Source of the DNA: Candidatus Heimdallarchaeota archaeon
GTDB taxonomy: Archaea; Asgardarchaeota; Heimdallarchaeia; Hodarchaeales; Hodarchaeaceae
DNA length: 64,000 nucleotides
Direction: 5' to 3'
NCBI GenBank assembly: GCA_020353515.1
Contig: CP070695.1
Location: 737,065 to 801,064 of the forward strand
Positions 44,470-54,070 of this stretch are shown here, in pieces. Below the pieces are notes generated by a model. The model saw only the letters and a program-made list of their open reading frames with translations, did not search any database and was not told the origin of the DNA. The position numbers and the translations under genes are program-made. Numbering within the stretch: position 1 is the stretch's first letter; each line of letters begins with the position of its first letter.

Positions 44470-44964
44470 ATGGTTATGAAATACTTACTTTTCAATGAGT
44501 GGAAGGTAATGCGAATTTTAAAATCTAAAGAGTTAGAAGAAAGTTGGATAAACCTAATCTATCCTCCTAAGCAATTGGAAGGTGCTATTCTTGATCTTAC
44601 TGTAAAACGGATTTATTTATTCAAAAAGCAAGGTGCATTAGATTTTGGAGGAAGTGAATATCAATCTGTTGACCTAGAACCTTTATCACCAAAATTTGAA
44701 GATGATCCCAAGTATGGATGGTGGTCACTTTCAACAGGGACATATATTGTAGAGTATAATGAAAGTCTTCCTAGAAATGAATGCCTAGCTATTGTTTCTC
44801 CTCACAAGCGTCTTCTTTCCACAGGATGTTTCCATCCTTCTTTTGTTATTAATCCATCAGGGAAATCTCAGCCAATCCAAGGATTATTAAGCGTTAATAG
44901 TCAAGGTGTACGTATTAAAGAGAATGCTCGAATTTCTACAGTACTCACTCTTAAAATAGATTAG
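44470..44964 (+). CDS. dCTP deaminase/dUTPase-fold protein
   Basis: The 164 residues carry the strand pattern and motifs of the dUTPase superfamily: WWSLSTGTYIVEYNESLP, then a hydrophobic strand, PHKRLLSTGCF where PRSSLAR-type sequences sit, a GLLSVNSQG strand and a final ENARISTVL. Catalytic residues are only partly conserved, so the substrate is uncertain. It may be a divergent dCTP deaminase. It starts at ATG 44470 (a second ATG is at 44476) and stands alone. Confidence 0.6.
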   Translation: MVMKYLLFNEWKVMRILKSKELEESWINLIYPPKQLEGAILDLTVKRIYLFKKQGALDFGGSEYQSVDLEPLSPKFEDDPKYGWWSLSTGTYIVEYNESLPRNECLAIVSPHKRLLSTGCFHPSFVINPSGKSQPIQGLLSVNSQGVRIKENARISTVLTLKID

Positions 44965-45021
44965 ATAGTCTCCATAGTATGATGGTGATTCCAAGAAAAG
45001 TACCCAATTGCATGATCATGT

Positions 45022-45630
45022 TTATAGGTCATCCAATTCATCAATTTCTGGAATTTTAGCCCGTGCAATTCTGTCAAAAAATTCTAACTCATTGAAATAA
45101 CGGGATACATTAATGGTACTACCTTCAAGCTTGAAATAGATTTTTTGATCTTGAAAGAATTCATCATTGAGAATGACTAGATTAGAATCACCCAAGCACA
45201 AATCTTTCTGATTTTTGGGCTCAATTTTCCCTTGAGACCAGGTTAAAGGTTCCGAATCAAGAATCTCGAATTGTTCGTTTGGAATAACTTCAAATCCTAA
45301 GAGAAGATCCTTTATAATCCACAATGGAATAGCATAATGTCTTTTTTCCCAATAGCCAAGAAGGGCTAATTCGATTTGGTCAAACTTGGAATCAACTAGA
45401 TTAGGTTTTCGAAGTATGAAGCTAATTTCGCACCTTTGCAAAAATGAATTCAAAAATGCCAAGAAAAAGGTTTTTTTTCGTGTTTCATATATTTCCTGTG
45501 GAAGTTCTAGAAGATTGGTGATTGATGCCCCAAAATCACCAACCTCGAACTCCAGAAACCATACTTTAGCTTGATACCCCAATCCTAGATAATCATGAAT
45601 TGAGAGTTGTTTCATCTTTTTCGGTTTCAT
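45022..45630 (-). CDS. Unrecognised 202-residue protein
   Basis: This soluble acidic protein is rich in aromatic residues (for example LALLGYWEKRHYAIPLWI) with a strand-rich end and a terminal acidic run. No family was recognised. ATG 45630 and ATG 45615 are both possible starts. It is divergent from the SDR gene and convergent with the dUTPase-like gene. Its codon use resembles the neighbours. Confidence 0.5.
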   Translation of the reverse strand: MKPKKMKQLSIHDYLGLGYQAKVWFLEFEVGDFGASITNLLELPQEIYETRKKTFFLAFLNSFLQRCEISFILRKPNLVDSKFDQIELALLGYWEKRHYAIPLWIIKDLLLGFEVIPNEQFEILDSEPLTWSQGKIEPKNQKDLCLGDSNLVILNDEFFQDQKIYFKLEGSTINVSRYFNELEFFDRIARAKIPEIDELDDL

Positions 45631-45730
45631 CTTGGTTCACTTTCATACTTCACTCTCAGAGTCCTCTTTTAAGAACCCTAAAATTTGAATGGTGAGAAGT
45701 GGAATTAACAGACTAAACAGAGGAATAATA

Positions 45731-46519
45731 ATGGATTTAAGGCTTAATGGTAAAGTTGCACTTGTAGGGGCTTCGAGTACAGGATTAGGAAAGGCAGTTG
45801 CCTTAGCATTAGCAGAAGAGGGTACTGATGTTATTATTTGTTCAAGAGACTCTGATAAACTAAGATTAGTATCAGAAGAGATTCAAAAGAAAGGAACAAA
45901 ATGTCTTGCCATTCCAACAGACCTCACCAAATATTCACAAGTACAGAACTTAGTAACAAGGAGTATCGAGTATTTCGGAAAGATAGATATTTTAGTCACT
46001 AATTGTGGTGGGCCTCCTTCTGGGGAATTCTTAGATTTTTCAGTAGATGATTGGAAACAAGCGATTAACCTGAATCTTATGAGTACGATTTATTTATGCA
46101 AAGAGATCCTTCCTTACATGGTAAAACAAAATGATGGCCGAGTCATCATGATTACAAGTGTATCAGTTAAGCAGCCTATTAAGGGGCTTATTTTATCAAA
46201 TGTTACTCGGGCAGGGGTTGCAGGTCTAGCAAAGAGTCTGAGTAACGAATATGGGAAAAATAACATACTAGTGAATATTGTTTGTCCAGGATATACACGC
46301 ACAGAGCGGGTTGAGCAGCTTGCAGTATCTCTGTCAGCTAAACAAGGATTAAAACCAGTAGAAATGATCCAAAATTGGGCACAATTAAATTCTCTTGGTC
46401 GGTTAGCAACGCCTGAAGAGTTCGCAAATGTGGTTGTATTCCTAGCATCTGAAAAAGCCAGTCATTTAACAGGAACAGCCATTCAGATCGATGGAGGTCT
46501 TGTTAAATCCCTTTTATAA
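45731..46519 (+). CDS. SDR-family oxidoreductase with atypical active site
   Basis: This 262-residue Rossmann-fold protein has the cofactor loop GASSTGLGKA (about 13-22), NCGGP in place of NNAG and a C-terminal IQIDGG. At the usual YxxxK position it reads LSNVTRAGVAG, so both the Tyr and the Lys are replaced (Ser, Arg). This matches a known subgroup of FabG-like SDRs. NAD(P)-linked reduction of 3-oxoacyl compounds is possible but unproven. ATG 45731 was chosen because GAGG at 45720-45723 precedes it. Confidence 0.88.
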   Translation: MDLRLNGKVALVGASSTGLGKAVALALAEEGTDVIICSRDSDKLRLVSEEIQKKGTKCLAIPTDLTKYSQVQNLVTRSIEYFGKIDILVTNCGGPPSGEFLDFSVDDWKQAINLNLMSTIYLCKEILPYMVKQNDGRVIMITSVSVKQPIKGLILSNVTRAGVAGLAKSLSNEYGKNNILVNIVCPGYTRTERVEQLAVSLSAKQGLKPVEMIQNWAQLNSLGRLATPEEFANVVVFLASEKASHLTGTAIQIDGGLVKSLL

Positions 46520-46539
46520 AAGAAAAGAGAAAAATGGGA

Positions 46540-47307
46540 TTATTTGAATTGGGCTTTTCTTTTTTCTAGAAAAGCAGATACTCCTTCATTCATATCTTCA
46601 TGAGAGAAACAGAGTGAAAAAATATTCGATTCCATTTGGATGGCATCTAGCCAGCTCATCTCTGAGCCTCGATCGATTGCTTCCTTTGCTTGGGCTAAGG
46701 CAAAACCTGGTCCTTTTGCTAGCCTCTTAGCTAGTTCACTTACAGCGGAATCAAGTTCTTCTGGCTTAACAACTTTGTTTACAAGGCCGATGGATAAAGC
46801 TCTCTCAGGGCTGATATTATCTCCTAGAAAAATTATTTCTTTTGCCACAGTTTTTCCCACTAAGCGGGGAAGACGTTGTGTTCCACCTGCACCTGGGATT
46901 ATACCCAACTTTATTTCAGGTTGCCCAAACAGGGCCTTAGTTGAAGCAATTCGTAAATCACACGCCATTGCTAATTCATTACCACCTCCGAGGCAAAACC
47001 CATTGATAGATGCAATTACAGGTATTGGGAGGAGTTCAATTTCGTTCAAGACACGTTGTAAAACTAATGAAAATGCTTTCGTTTCGGCGGTAGTTCTTCC
47101 TTTAAACTCGGTAATGTCAGCACCAGCAATAAAAGCTCTTCCTTTTCCTTTGAAAACTAGTACTCGGACTTTTTCTTCTTTTATCCTTGATATTGCCTTT
47201 TCTAATTCATTAACAGTCTCATTATTTAGTGCATTAAGGGCTTTTTCACGAATAAAAGTGATTGTAGCAATTCCTTCTGAAACTTCGTATGTCAGATTTT
47301 TGAACAT
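46540..47307 (-). CDS. Enoyl-CoA hydratase/crotonase
   Basis: This 255-residue crotonase hydrates 2-enoyl-CoA esters. The oxyanion-hole segments AFIAGADITEF (about 58-68) and NGFCLGGGNELAMACD (about 101-116) are present. The two catalytic glutamates lie in GGGNELA and GQPEIKLGIIPGAGG. The length is standard. It lies convergent with the SDR gene, so both could act in one acyl-CoA pathway. Confidence 0.92.
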   Translation of the reverse strand: MFKNLTYEVSEGIATITFIREKALNALNNETVNELEKAISRIKEEKVRVLVFKGKGRAFIAGADITEFKGRTTAETKAFSLVLQRVLNEIELLPIPVIASINGFCLGGGNELAMACDLRIASTKALFGQPEIKLGIIPGAGGTQRLPRLVGKTVAKEIIFLGDNISPERALSIGLVNKVVKPEELDSAVSELAKRLAKGPGFALAQAKEAIDRGSEMSWLDAIQMESNIFSLCFSHEDMNEGVSAFLEKRKAQFK

Positions 47308-47462
47308 AATTTTTCCCTACAACTGGATTTAAGTAGTGAGAAGCGTTTTAGAACTAATATTCAAATATTTTTGCATTAAGAACTTGATTTCATCACAAAT
47401 TTAATTAATTTCAGAATTTTATCGAAAAACAAACAAAATTTAAGTGGGTCTTGGTAAGAAAG

Positions 47463-47996
47463 ATGGCTATCTATGAATTCGAAGGAAAACAACCTGAAAT
47501 AGCAAAAACTGCATATATATTTCCATCTGCAGACATTATAGGAGATGTAAGTATTGGAGACAATTGTTTCATTGGTCCTAATGCTGTTTTGCGTGGAGAT
47601 TGGGGTTATATAAGGATTGGAAGTGGCTCTAATATTCAGGATACTTGTGTAATTCACTCGGTTCCTGATGGAGGGACGATAATCGGTGAAAACTGTCATA
47701 TAGGACATGGAGCAATCGTACACCAGGCAGAATTAGGAAAACACGTGCTTGTAGGAAAAAATGCAGTAATAATGAATTGGGCGAATATTGGAGATGAGTG
47801 TATAATCGGTAGTGGCTGTGTTGTTCCTCAAAATAGAGTGATTGAATCCAATAGTTTGGTTCTTGGTGTTCCAGGAAAAGTCGTTGGTAAAATTTCAGAG
47901 GATCAAAAAAACTATAGTTTAGGTGCAACCAAACTTTACCAAACCTTACCTAAACGCTATCATGCAAGTCTAAAGCTCCTTAATAATGGTTATTAA
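47463..47996 (+). CDS. Gamma-class carbonic anhydrase-like protein
   Basis: This 177-residue left-handed beta-helix of hexapeptide repeats has three zinc-ligand histidines in IHSVPDGG (about 64) and CHIGHGAIVH (about 81-90), as in the Cam/YrdA family. The C terminus is a helix that packs on the trimer. It may interconvert CO2 and bicarbonate or be a related acyltransferase-fold protein. ATG 47463 was preferred over TTG 47451. Confidence 0.88.
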   Translation: MAIYEFEGKQPEIAKTAYIFPSADIIGDVSIGDNCFIGPNAVLRGDWGYIRIGSGSNIQDTCVIHSVPDGGTIIGENCHIGHGAIVHQAELGKHVLVGKNAVIMNWANIGDECIIGSGCVVPQNRVIESNSLVLGVPGKVVGKISEDQKNYSLGATKLYQTLPKRYHASLKLLNNGY

Positions 47997-48147
47997 TATA
48001 ATGTTTGATAGAGAATAGGAAAGACACTTATTCCTACAATTATCTTCGATAATCGATAATATATAAAAATGGAAAAAGAGATCAGATTTGCAGTCATTTT
48101 TATAAAGAGCAAAAGTTATTTTTAAAAGTCAATTTAAGTGGTTAAAG

Positions 48148-49599
48148 ATGGTGATTACAAAGACCAAAATAGTGTGCACGATTGGACCAGCATCAGAGGA
48201 TCCTTCTGTATTTAAAAAATTAGTTGAAGCAGGGATGGATGTATGTCGCCTCAATTTCAGTCATGGGTCTTATTCAGATCACAAAGAACGATATAAACTT
48301 ATCAGAGAGGCTAGTGACGATCTTGCTGTCTTAGTTGATTTATGCGGACCAAAAATACGTACTGGAGAGGTAAAAAAAGGAACTGTTATCAAAACAGGTC
48401 AAAAATTTGAGATTTCTGAAGATATCAGTCTGGAAGGGGATTCCAAGGCATGTACAACTAATTATCCACCTCTTATAAAAGATGCAAAAGTCGGAAATCA
48501 TCTAGCAATCGATGATGGGTTACTACTGCTAAAAATTACTAAAAAGACAAAATCTGAGCTAGTTTGCAAAGTATTAAATGGTGGTCCACTAAAATCTAGA
48601 AAAGGAATAAATGCACCAGATGTACCCTTATCATTATATTTTCCTCTTGAAAAAGACTTACAAGACGTACGTTACGTCTTAAGAAAATTAGACATTGATT
48701 TTTTAGCTGCATCTTTTGTTCGTAGAAAAGAAGACATTCTGAGAGTTAGAGAGATATTGGATGAAGTACATTCACCTATCGGAATTATCAGTAAAATAGA
48801 ACATCGCGATGCCCTTAAGAATTTTGATGAAATTCTAAAGGTGTCCGATGGTATTATGGTTGCAAGAGGAGATCTAGGGATAGAAATCCCAACAGAACAA
48901 GTACCCATTGTTCAAAAGGAACTGATATCAAAGTGTAATCATATTGGGAAACCAGTGATTGTAGCCACCCAGATGTTAGAATCAATGATCAATAATCCGC
49001 GACCGACCCGAGCAGAAGCATCAGATGTGAGTAATGCAATCATAGATGGATCTGATGCAGTTATGTTATCTGGGGAGACTGCAGTTGGAAAATTTCCTGT
49101 AGAAGCTGTCCAATATCTAGAAAAAATAGCTAAAGCAGCAGAAGATCATGGATTACTGCGCCCAGTTGGTTATGGTATCGAACAACCTTCTATAACTGAA
49201 GTGTTTGGGAGAGGAGTTTATATGATTAGTCAAGAAGATCATTTGAATGTTAAAGCAATCCTTACAAATACAAGAAGGGGATCTACAGCAAAGCTTGTCG
49301 CAAAATATAGGCCAAAAACACCTATTATAGCTGGTACTCCCTATCCATCAACCAAACGCCAATTAAATTTAGTTTGGGGTGTATGCCCAATACAAGTTGA
49401 AGTAACCAATTCCTCGAATGAATTAAAATACCTTCTAGCAAAGGAGGCTCATGAAAGAGGTCTACTTCAGCCTGAAGACCAGGTACTTATAATTGGTGGC
49501 AGTCTCTTAGGTTTTCCTGCTTCAACAAATCTCATTCAAACGATGAAAGTTGATGATATCCTTCTTTTCGGTCAACAACTCAGACAACCAATGATGTAG
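48148..49599 (+). CDS. pyk: Pyruvate kinase
   Basis: This 483-residue glycolytic enzyme makes ATP and pyruvate from phosphoenolpyruvate. Signatures are TIGPAS (11-16), RLNFSHGSY, the active-site IISKIEHRDAL and VARGDLGIEI, and MLESMINNPRPTRAEASDVSN (read as MLESMINNP then TRAEASDV). The C-terminal domain is complete (VTNSSNEL to FGQQLRQP). It sits upstream of, but 43 bases from, the dehydratase gene. TTTTTATAAA near 48097 is a TATA candidate. Confidence 0.96.
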   Translation: MVITKTKIVCTIGPASEDPSVFKKLVEAGMDVCRLNFSHGSYSDHKERYKLIREASDDLAVLVDLCGPKIRTGEVKKGTVIKTGQKFEISEDISLEGDSKACTTNYPPLIKDAKVGNHLAIDDGLLLLKITKKTKSELVCKVLNGGPLKSRKGINAPDVPLSLYFPLEKDLQDVRYVLRKLDIDFLAASFVRRKEDILRVREILDEVHSPIGIISKIEHRDALKNFDEILKVSDGIMVARGDLGIEIPTEQVPIVQKELISKCNHIGKPVIVATQMLESMINNPRPTRAEASDVSNAIIDGSDAVMLSGETAVGKFPVEAVQYLEKIAKAAEDHGLLRPVGYGIEQPSITEVFGRGVYMISQEDHLNVKAILTNTRRGSTAKLVAKYRPKTPIIAGTPYPSTKRQLNLVWGVCPIQVEVTNSSNELKYLLAKEAHERGLLQPEDQVLIIGGSLLGFPASTNLIQTMKVDDILLFGQQLRQPMM

Positions 49600-49642
49600 T
49601 GAGATAGATTTTTCAAAATAACCACCTGAAGGTTAGATGAGG

Positions 49643-50875
49643 ATGACCAAGCGAATTCCACTCCGATCATCAAAAAAATTGAAAGAGATTGCTACACGCT
49701 ATTATCGAGACTTGGATAGCGCAGCCAAGGATCCTAATCAGAAAATGGCTTGGTGTTCCAGTGTTGGGCCTGCAGAAATACTACTAGCGATGGGATTCAA
49801 AGTCTACTACCCTGAAAATCATACAGCTATGATCGGCGCTAGTCGTCTGGCAAATGAATATATACCAGTTTCAATAGCGCAGGGGTATTCACCGGAAATT
49901 TGTAGTTATCTAACCTCAGATATTGGTGCTTTTCTAAAGAAAGAGACTCCTCTAACTAAAGCGTATGGAATAAGTGAAGTTCCTAATCCTGATGTTCTTG
50001 TTTTTAATACAAATCAATGTAGAGATGTTCAAGATTGGTTTAAATGGTATGCTTTGAAGCTCGATGTTCCAATCGTGGGTATACATTCTCCCTCATTTAT
50101 TGACGAACTTTCAAGAAGTCATATTGACTCTGTAGTAGAGCAGATGAAAGATATGATTATTAAATTAGAACAAATTACAAATCAAAGCATGGATAAAAGC
50201 GAACTGGCAAAACGGGTTAGAATTTCTTTTGAATGTAGTCAAACATGGCAACAAGTCTTAGAAACAGCTGCTACTATACCTTCCCCTCTAACTTTCTTTG
50301 ATGGTTGTATCCATATGCTCCCTGCAGTTGTTTTAAGGGGAGAACAGATTGCTGTAGATTACTATGAATTGTTGAGAGAAGAACTTGATGAAAGAATTGA
50401 TGAAGGTATTGCAGCGGTTCCAGATGAGAAATACAGGATTTACTGGGAGGGTATGCCAATTTGGGGCAAATTGCGAGATTTATCAGAACAATTTTCAGAA
50501 CTAAAAACTTGTGTTGTGGCTTCAACTTATTGTAGTTCATGGATATTTACTGACTTTGGGGCTTCCTCTAACGATCCACTAGTGGGAATGGCTAAGGCTT
50601 ATACAGAGTTATTTATAAACAGGTCAGAATCTAGCAAGGAGGAATATTTAAAGAAAAAATTAGAAGAATTCAAGATAGATGGAATTATTTTTCATAATGC
50701 ACGCACATGTCCAAATAATTCCAACACTAGTTACGGGATGCCCAAGCGTATTGAAGATCAAACCAATATACCAAATTTAGTAATTGATGCTGATCTCAAT
50801 GACCTGAATGTCTATAGCGAAGAACAAACCAAAACTAATATTGAAGCTTTTATAGAACAGTTATCTGGGATATAA
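49643..50875 (+). CDS. 2-hydroxyacyl-CoA dehydratase/benzoyl-CoA reductase-type subunit
   Basis: This 410-residue member of the HgdB/BcrC/FldC family has an N-terminal domain with AWCSSVGPAEILLAMG, an NQCRDVQDWFKWY segment, FDGCIHM, and a C-terminal half with STYCSSWIF and HNARTCPNN. The conserved cysteines would hold a [4Fe-4S] cluster. Only one such subunit is encoded here, whereas dehydratases normally have two. The second ATG (49643) is better spaced to GAAGGT than ATG 49637. The activator gene follows after 63 bases. Confidence 0.88.
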   Translation: MTKRIPLRSSKKLKEIATRYYRDLDSAAKDPNQKMAWCSSVGPAEILLAMGFKVYYPENHTAMIGASRLANEYIPVSIAQGYSPEICSYLTSDIGAFLKKETPLTKAYGISEVPNPDVLVFNTNQCRDVQDWFKWYALKLDVPIVGIHSPSFIDELSRSHIDSVVEQMKDMIIKLEQITNQSMDKSELAKRVRISFECSQTWQQVLETAATIPSPLTFFDGCIHMLPAVVLRGEQIAVDYYELLREELDERIDEGIAAVPDEKYRIYWEGMPIWGKLRDLSEQFSELKTCVVASTYCSSWIFTDFGASSNDPLVGMAKAYTELFINRSESSKEEYLKKKLEEFKIDGIIFHNARTCPNNSNTSYGMPKRIEDQTNIPNLVIDADLNDLNVYSEEQTKTNIEAFIEQLSGI

Positions 50876-50938
50876 AAAGGTCCACTATCAAATTGTTGTC
50901 TGGATTTGTTTTAGATCATAAGCAATGGAGAAAAAATT

Positions 50939-51727
50939 TTGTCTATATTTGCTGGAATAGATGTTGGGTCATCATTCACCAAAGTAGTTCTGATAGATCA
51001 GACAAAGAAAATTTTGGGAACAGATATTCGTTTCTCTGGGACAAGTTTACGATTAGCCGCTGAAAAAGGACTTAAGGCAGCTCTAGAAAATAATACTTCA
51101 TTTTCTGAGATCAAAAGAACTGTCTCAACTGGTTATGGAAGAAAAAACGTTAGTTTAGATAATCTAAAAATTACTACAATTACAGAGATTAGTTGTAATG
51201 CCAAAGCGGCACAATTTTATTATCCTAATAGAGCTCTTTCAATTGTCGATATTGGTGGTCAAGATACTAAAATTATTAAAACACGAGAAGACGGGAGGCG
51301 TGCAAGTTTCAAAATGAATAGAAAATGTGCAGCTGGAACTGGGACATTTCTGGAAGAATTAGCTTTAAAATTAAGAGTCCAACCAGATGAATTGGATAAG
51401 TTAGCAAGGCAGTCAACGCATGCAAAATCAATTAGTAGTTATTGTACAGTATTTGCCGCAACTGAGATCCTCAGTCGCATCAGAGAGGGGGCTTCTATTG
51501 AAGATATGGTTCGAGGTGCGTTTAATTCTGTTGTAAAACGAATTCTTGAGATTGATGTGTTAGATAATGAAGTTATATTAACTGGAGGGGTAGTAGCTCA
51601 CAATCCTACAATTATTGAAATTTTTGAAGAGGAAGTAGGCAGATCTGTTTCTGTACCACCTTCTCCTCAGTTATTTGTAGCTTTAGGTGCAGCTTTATAC
51701 GCCCTAGAAGAGGATACATCTATCTAG
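50939..51727 (+). CDS. ATP-dependent dehydratase activator (HgdC/BcrA type)
   Basis: This 262-residue ASKHA ATPase has phosphate 1 GIDVGSSFTK (about 6-15), the DIGGQDTK segment (about 103-110), the bridging [4Fe-4S] cysteines in KCAAGTGTF (about 128) and SYCTVFAA (about 167), and adenosine motif LTGGVVAHN. It uses ATP hydrolysis to lower the potential of electrons handed to the dehydratase. The start is TTG 50939 with GGAG at 50927-50930. It is paired with the preceding subunit. Confidence 0.92.
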   Translation: MSIFAGIDVGSSFTKVVLIDQTKKILGTDIRFSGTSLRLAAEKGLKAALENNTSFSEIKRTVSTGYGRKNVSLDNLKITTITEISCNAKAAQFYYPNRALSIVDIGGQDTKIIKTREDGRRASFKMNRKCAAGTGTFLEELALKLRVQPDELDKLARQSTHAKSISSYCTVFAATEILSRIREGASIEDMVRGAFNSVVKRILEIDVLDNEVILTGGVVAHNPTIIEIFEEEVGRSVSVPPSPQLFVALGAALYALEEDTSI

Positions 51728-51867
51728 AGATTCTATTATTTACGATTGGAATAATTTCTATTGTGTACAATGTTCCGCGAAAGGTAGACATATAAAAACG
51801 AACATCATCCTGTGTTTTAGATACATTCTATAATGTTAAAAAGCTCAGAGATAGGTGAAAAATAAAA

Positions 51868-52245
51868 ATGACATATAAACCAGATAGTGGGCAACGAATT
51901 GATGACCCTATGCGAGTAATGGTATCTACTACTGATGAGATTCCTGGATTTGAAGTTGAACAGTATTTAGGAATTACTTTTGGTATTACCGTGAGGTCAC
52001 GAGGCCTTGGTGGCAGATGTGTCGGGGGCTGCGAGGCTTGTTTTGGAGGAGAAGTGACCGCATACACGCAGAGTGCTGTTGAAGCTAGGAATGACGCGAT
52101 ATATCGGCTATGTGCCGAAGTTGCAGAGCGAGGTGGTAATGGAGTAGTTGGTGTAAAATTTGATTCATCTCGTTCTGGACAAGATTCCTCGATGACCGAT
52201 ATAGTAGCCTATGGAACAGCTGTTCGTGTACGACCAAAGGTGTAA
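51868..52245 (+). CDS. YbjQ/UPF0145-family protein
   Basis: This 125-residue protein has the DUF74 pattern: VSTTDEIPGFEVEQYLG at the start, a middle loop with three cysteines (GGRCVGGCEACFGG) in place of the common charged segment, then ARNDAIYRLCAEVAERGGNG and VVGVKFD. Members form ring-shaped pentamers of unknown function. The Cys-rich loop is unusual and could bind metal. The start is ATG 51868 with AGGTGA at 51854-51859. Confidence 0.85.
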   Translation: MTYKPDSGQRIDDPMRVMVSTTDEIPGFEVEQYLGITFGITVRSRGLGGRCVGGCEACFGGEVTAYTQSAVEARNDAIYRLCAEVAERGGNGVVGVKFDSSRSGQDSSMTDIVAYGTAVRVRPKV

Positions 52246-52326
52246 AGGATTATCTGGAAGTGAGAACCTATCCTTTCAAATAATGTATTTCTGAAATCAT
52301 TACCTAGAAATCATCGGATACATTTT

Positions 52327-52944
52327 TTGAAACGATTTCTTCAACTTATGCTACCATTTAACTTCTCTCACCATCCATTATGTAATAATTATCGACAAGA
52401 AGTATTTAAGATTGGCTCCTGGTTTCTCTGTAGAGGATGTTTTTGCGTTTACAGCTCAATGCTTATCTCACTTCTCATTACTGTATTTGTTAATCCTTTT
52501 AGTACTTTTTCAATTATTGAGGTCTTTCTCATTGTTCTGATTGTTAGTAGTCCCACTTGGATAGGATTTTTATTTAATTTTAGAAACCGTCTGATGAAAG
52601 ATCTTCTTAGAATTTCATTAGGTATCGGGTGGGGGATCGCTCTAGGTGAACTCTTGTTACAGACTTCTTGGAGTGACAAAATTGCGATATTTTTACTTAT
52701 GATTACTTTTTGGTTTATTTTTAGAAAAATACGTAGAATTAAAACAAGTAGAAAAACTCTAACATTGTGTAAGAATTGTGTTGAACTGAATAATAGTGCA
52801 TGTCCAGGTTATAAAATGCAATTTGAAGCAGAGCGGCAATATAGTCGTGAAGTGAGCGATTTCTTACAACAAAAGCTTAACTGGAACGATATTCGGAAAG
52901 GATTACAAAAATCTCACATTTCTGAAATTGAGGGGTCAGTATAA
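52327..52944 (+). CDS. DUF2085-like membrane protein
   Basis: This 205-residue protein begins with a short segment with HHPLCNNY and FLCRGCFCVY (about 16-42), the Cys/His pattern of DUF2085. About four spans follow (near 40-60, 65-85, 95-115 and 118-135), then a cytosolic tail with CKNCVELNNSACPG. Both clusters could bind metal. The start is uncertain (TTG 52327 or ATG 52348). Function is unknown. Confidence 0.65.
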   Translation: MKRFLQLMLPFNFSHHPLCNNYRQEVFKIGSWFLCRGCFCVYSSMLISLLITVFVNPFSTFSIIEVFLIVLIVSSPTWIGFLFNFRNRLMKDLLRISLGIGWGIALGELLLQTSWSDKIAIFLLMITFWFIFRKIRRIKTSRKTLTLCKNCVELNNSACPGYKMQFEAERQYSREVSDFLQQKLNWNDIRKGLQKSHISEIEGSV

Positions 52945-53128
52945 AGAGAATTAATCGAATTTGATGATTCCTTTTTAAAGAACAAATCCTGTTTCAGTGT
53001 TCTATCAGAAAGTAGTACAAAAAAACATTAATAATTGATCCTCTTTTAGTGTAAAATCAATTGGATTTTAATTTTCATTCTTTGATATTGGATCCAATGG
53101 AATGGATAACTGAGTTGAGGATTGAAAT

Positions 53129-54070
53129 TTGACAAACAATGATTATAAAGTAGCTATAATAGGGGCAGGCCCATCAGGTGGTATTTTAGGTTCCTTTCTT
53201 GTTAAGAAGAATGTAGAAGTGATTTTAGTAGATATTTGGAAAGCTCACATGGAAGCAATCCAAAATTATGGCTTACAAGTAATTGGAGCCGCAACAATCA
53301 CTACTCAATTTGATCCAGAACACTTGAAATTGTCTATTTCCGATTTAAAAGACACCGATGTGAATCTAATAATTATTTCAGTTAAGACTCCATATTTAGA
53401 ACGAGTAGTCCAAGATCTTAAACCAGTCATTTCAGATGATACTTTAGTAATAAGCCATCAAAATGGATTTGGGACTGAAATCGTGCTTGCAAAGGCATTT
53501 GGAGAAGAGAGAGCTTTTCGCAACGTGATAAATTACGCTGGAAATGTCCTAAGACCTGGGATTATTGATATGACCTTTTTTAATCCTCCTAACTATGTTG
53601 GTTCTTATTCACCCAAGAGGCAAGACAAAGCGCGTGAAATCGCTGACTTAATCTCTTCACCAGATTTTGCTGCAAAATTTGTGGAGGATATTCAGCCTGA
53701 AGTATGGAAAAAAGTAATCTTAAATGCAGCTCTCGCACCAGTGTGTGCAATCACTGGTCAAACGATGAGAGAGGCCATGGATTTCGCAGATACAAATAAA
53801 ATAGCTAGTGAAATTATTAAAGAGGGGATTACTGTTACTAAAGCTCTAGGAATCTCTTTTGGAGATAATTTTCATGATATTTGTATGGGATATTTATCCA
53901 AGGGAGGCCATCATAAACCGAGTATGCTAATAGATATTGAGAATCGAAGTCCAACAGAAATCGCATTTATTAATGGGAAAATTGTGGAAGTTGGTAAACA
54001 ATACGATATCCCTACTCCATATAATGAAGCAACAGTCACTTATGTGCGGGGATTAGAATCAAAATATTGA
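53129..54070 (+). CDS. Ketopantoate-reductase-family protein (ApbA/PanE)
   Basis: This 313-residue NADP-dependent reductase of the PanE family has the Rossmann motif IGAGPSGGILG (about 10-20), VKTPYL, the catalytic lysine in VWKKVILNAALAPV (about 196) and ENRSPTEIAFINGKIV in the C-terminal domain. Ketopantoate reduction in CoA synthesis is the typical role, but other 2-oxo acids are possible for the family. The start is TTG 53129 with GAGG at 53116-53119. The next gene begins immediately. Confidence 0.85.
   Translation: MTNNDYKVAIIGAGPSGGILGSFLVKKNVEVILVDIWKAHMEAIQNYGLQVIGAATITTQFDPEHLKLSISDLKDTDVNLIIISVKTPYLERVVQDLKPVISDDTLVISHQNGFGTEIVLAKAFGEERAFRNVINYAGNVLRPGIIDMTFFNPPNYVGSYSPKRQDKAREIADLISSPDFAAKFVEDIQPEVWKKVILNAALAPVCAITGQTMREAMDFADTNKIASEIIKEGITVTKALGISFGDNFHDICMGYLSKGGHHKPSMLIDIENRSPTEIAFINGKIVEVGKQYDIPTPYNEATVTYVRGLESKY

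Noticed and set aside
46640..47332. Long plus-strand frame opposite the crotonase gene (230 codons)
   Set aside because: The minus strand encodes a complete crotonase with catalytic motifs; the opposite frame is Ser/Leu-rich shadow sequence.
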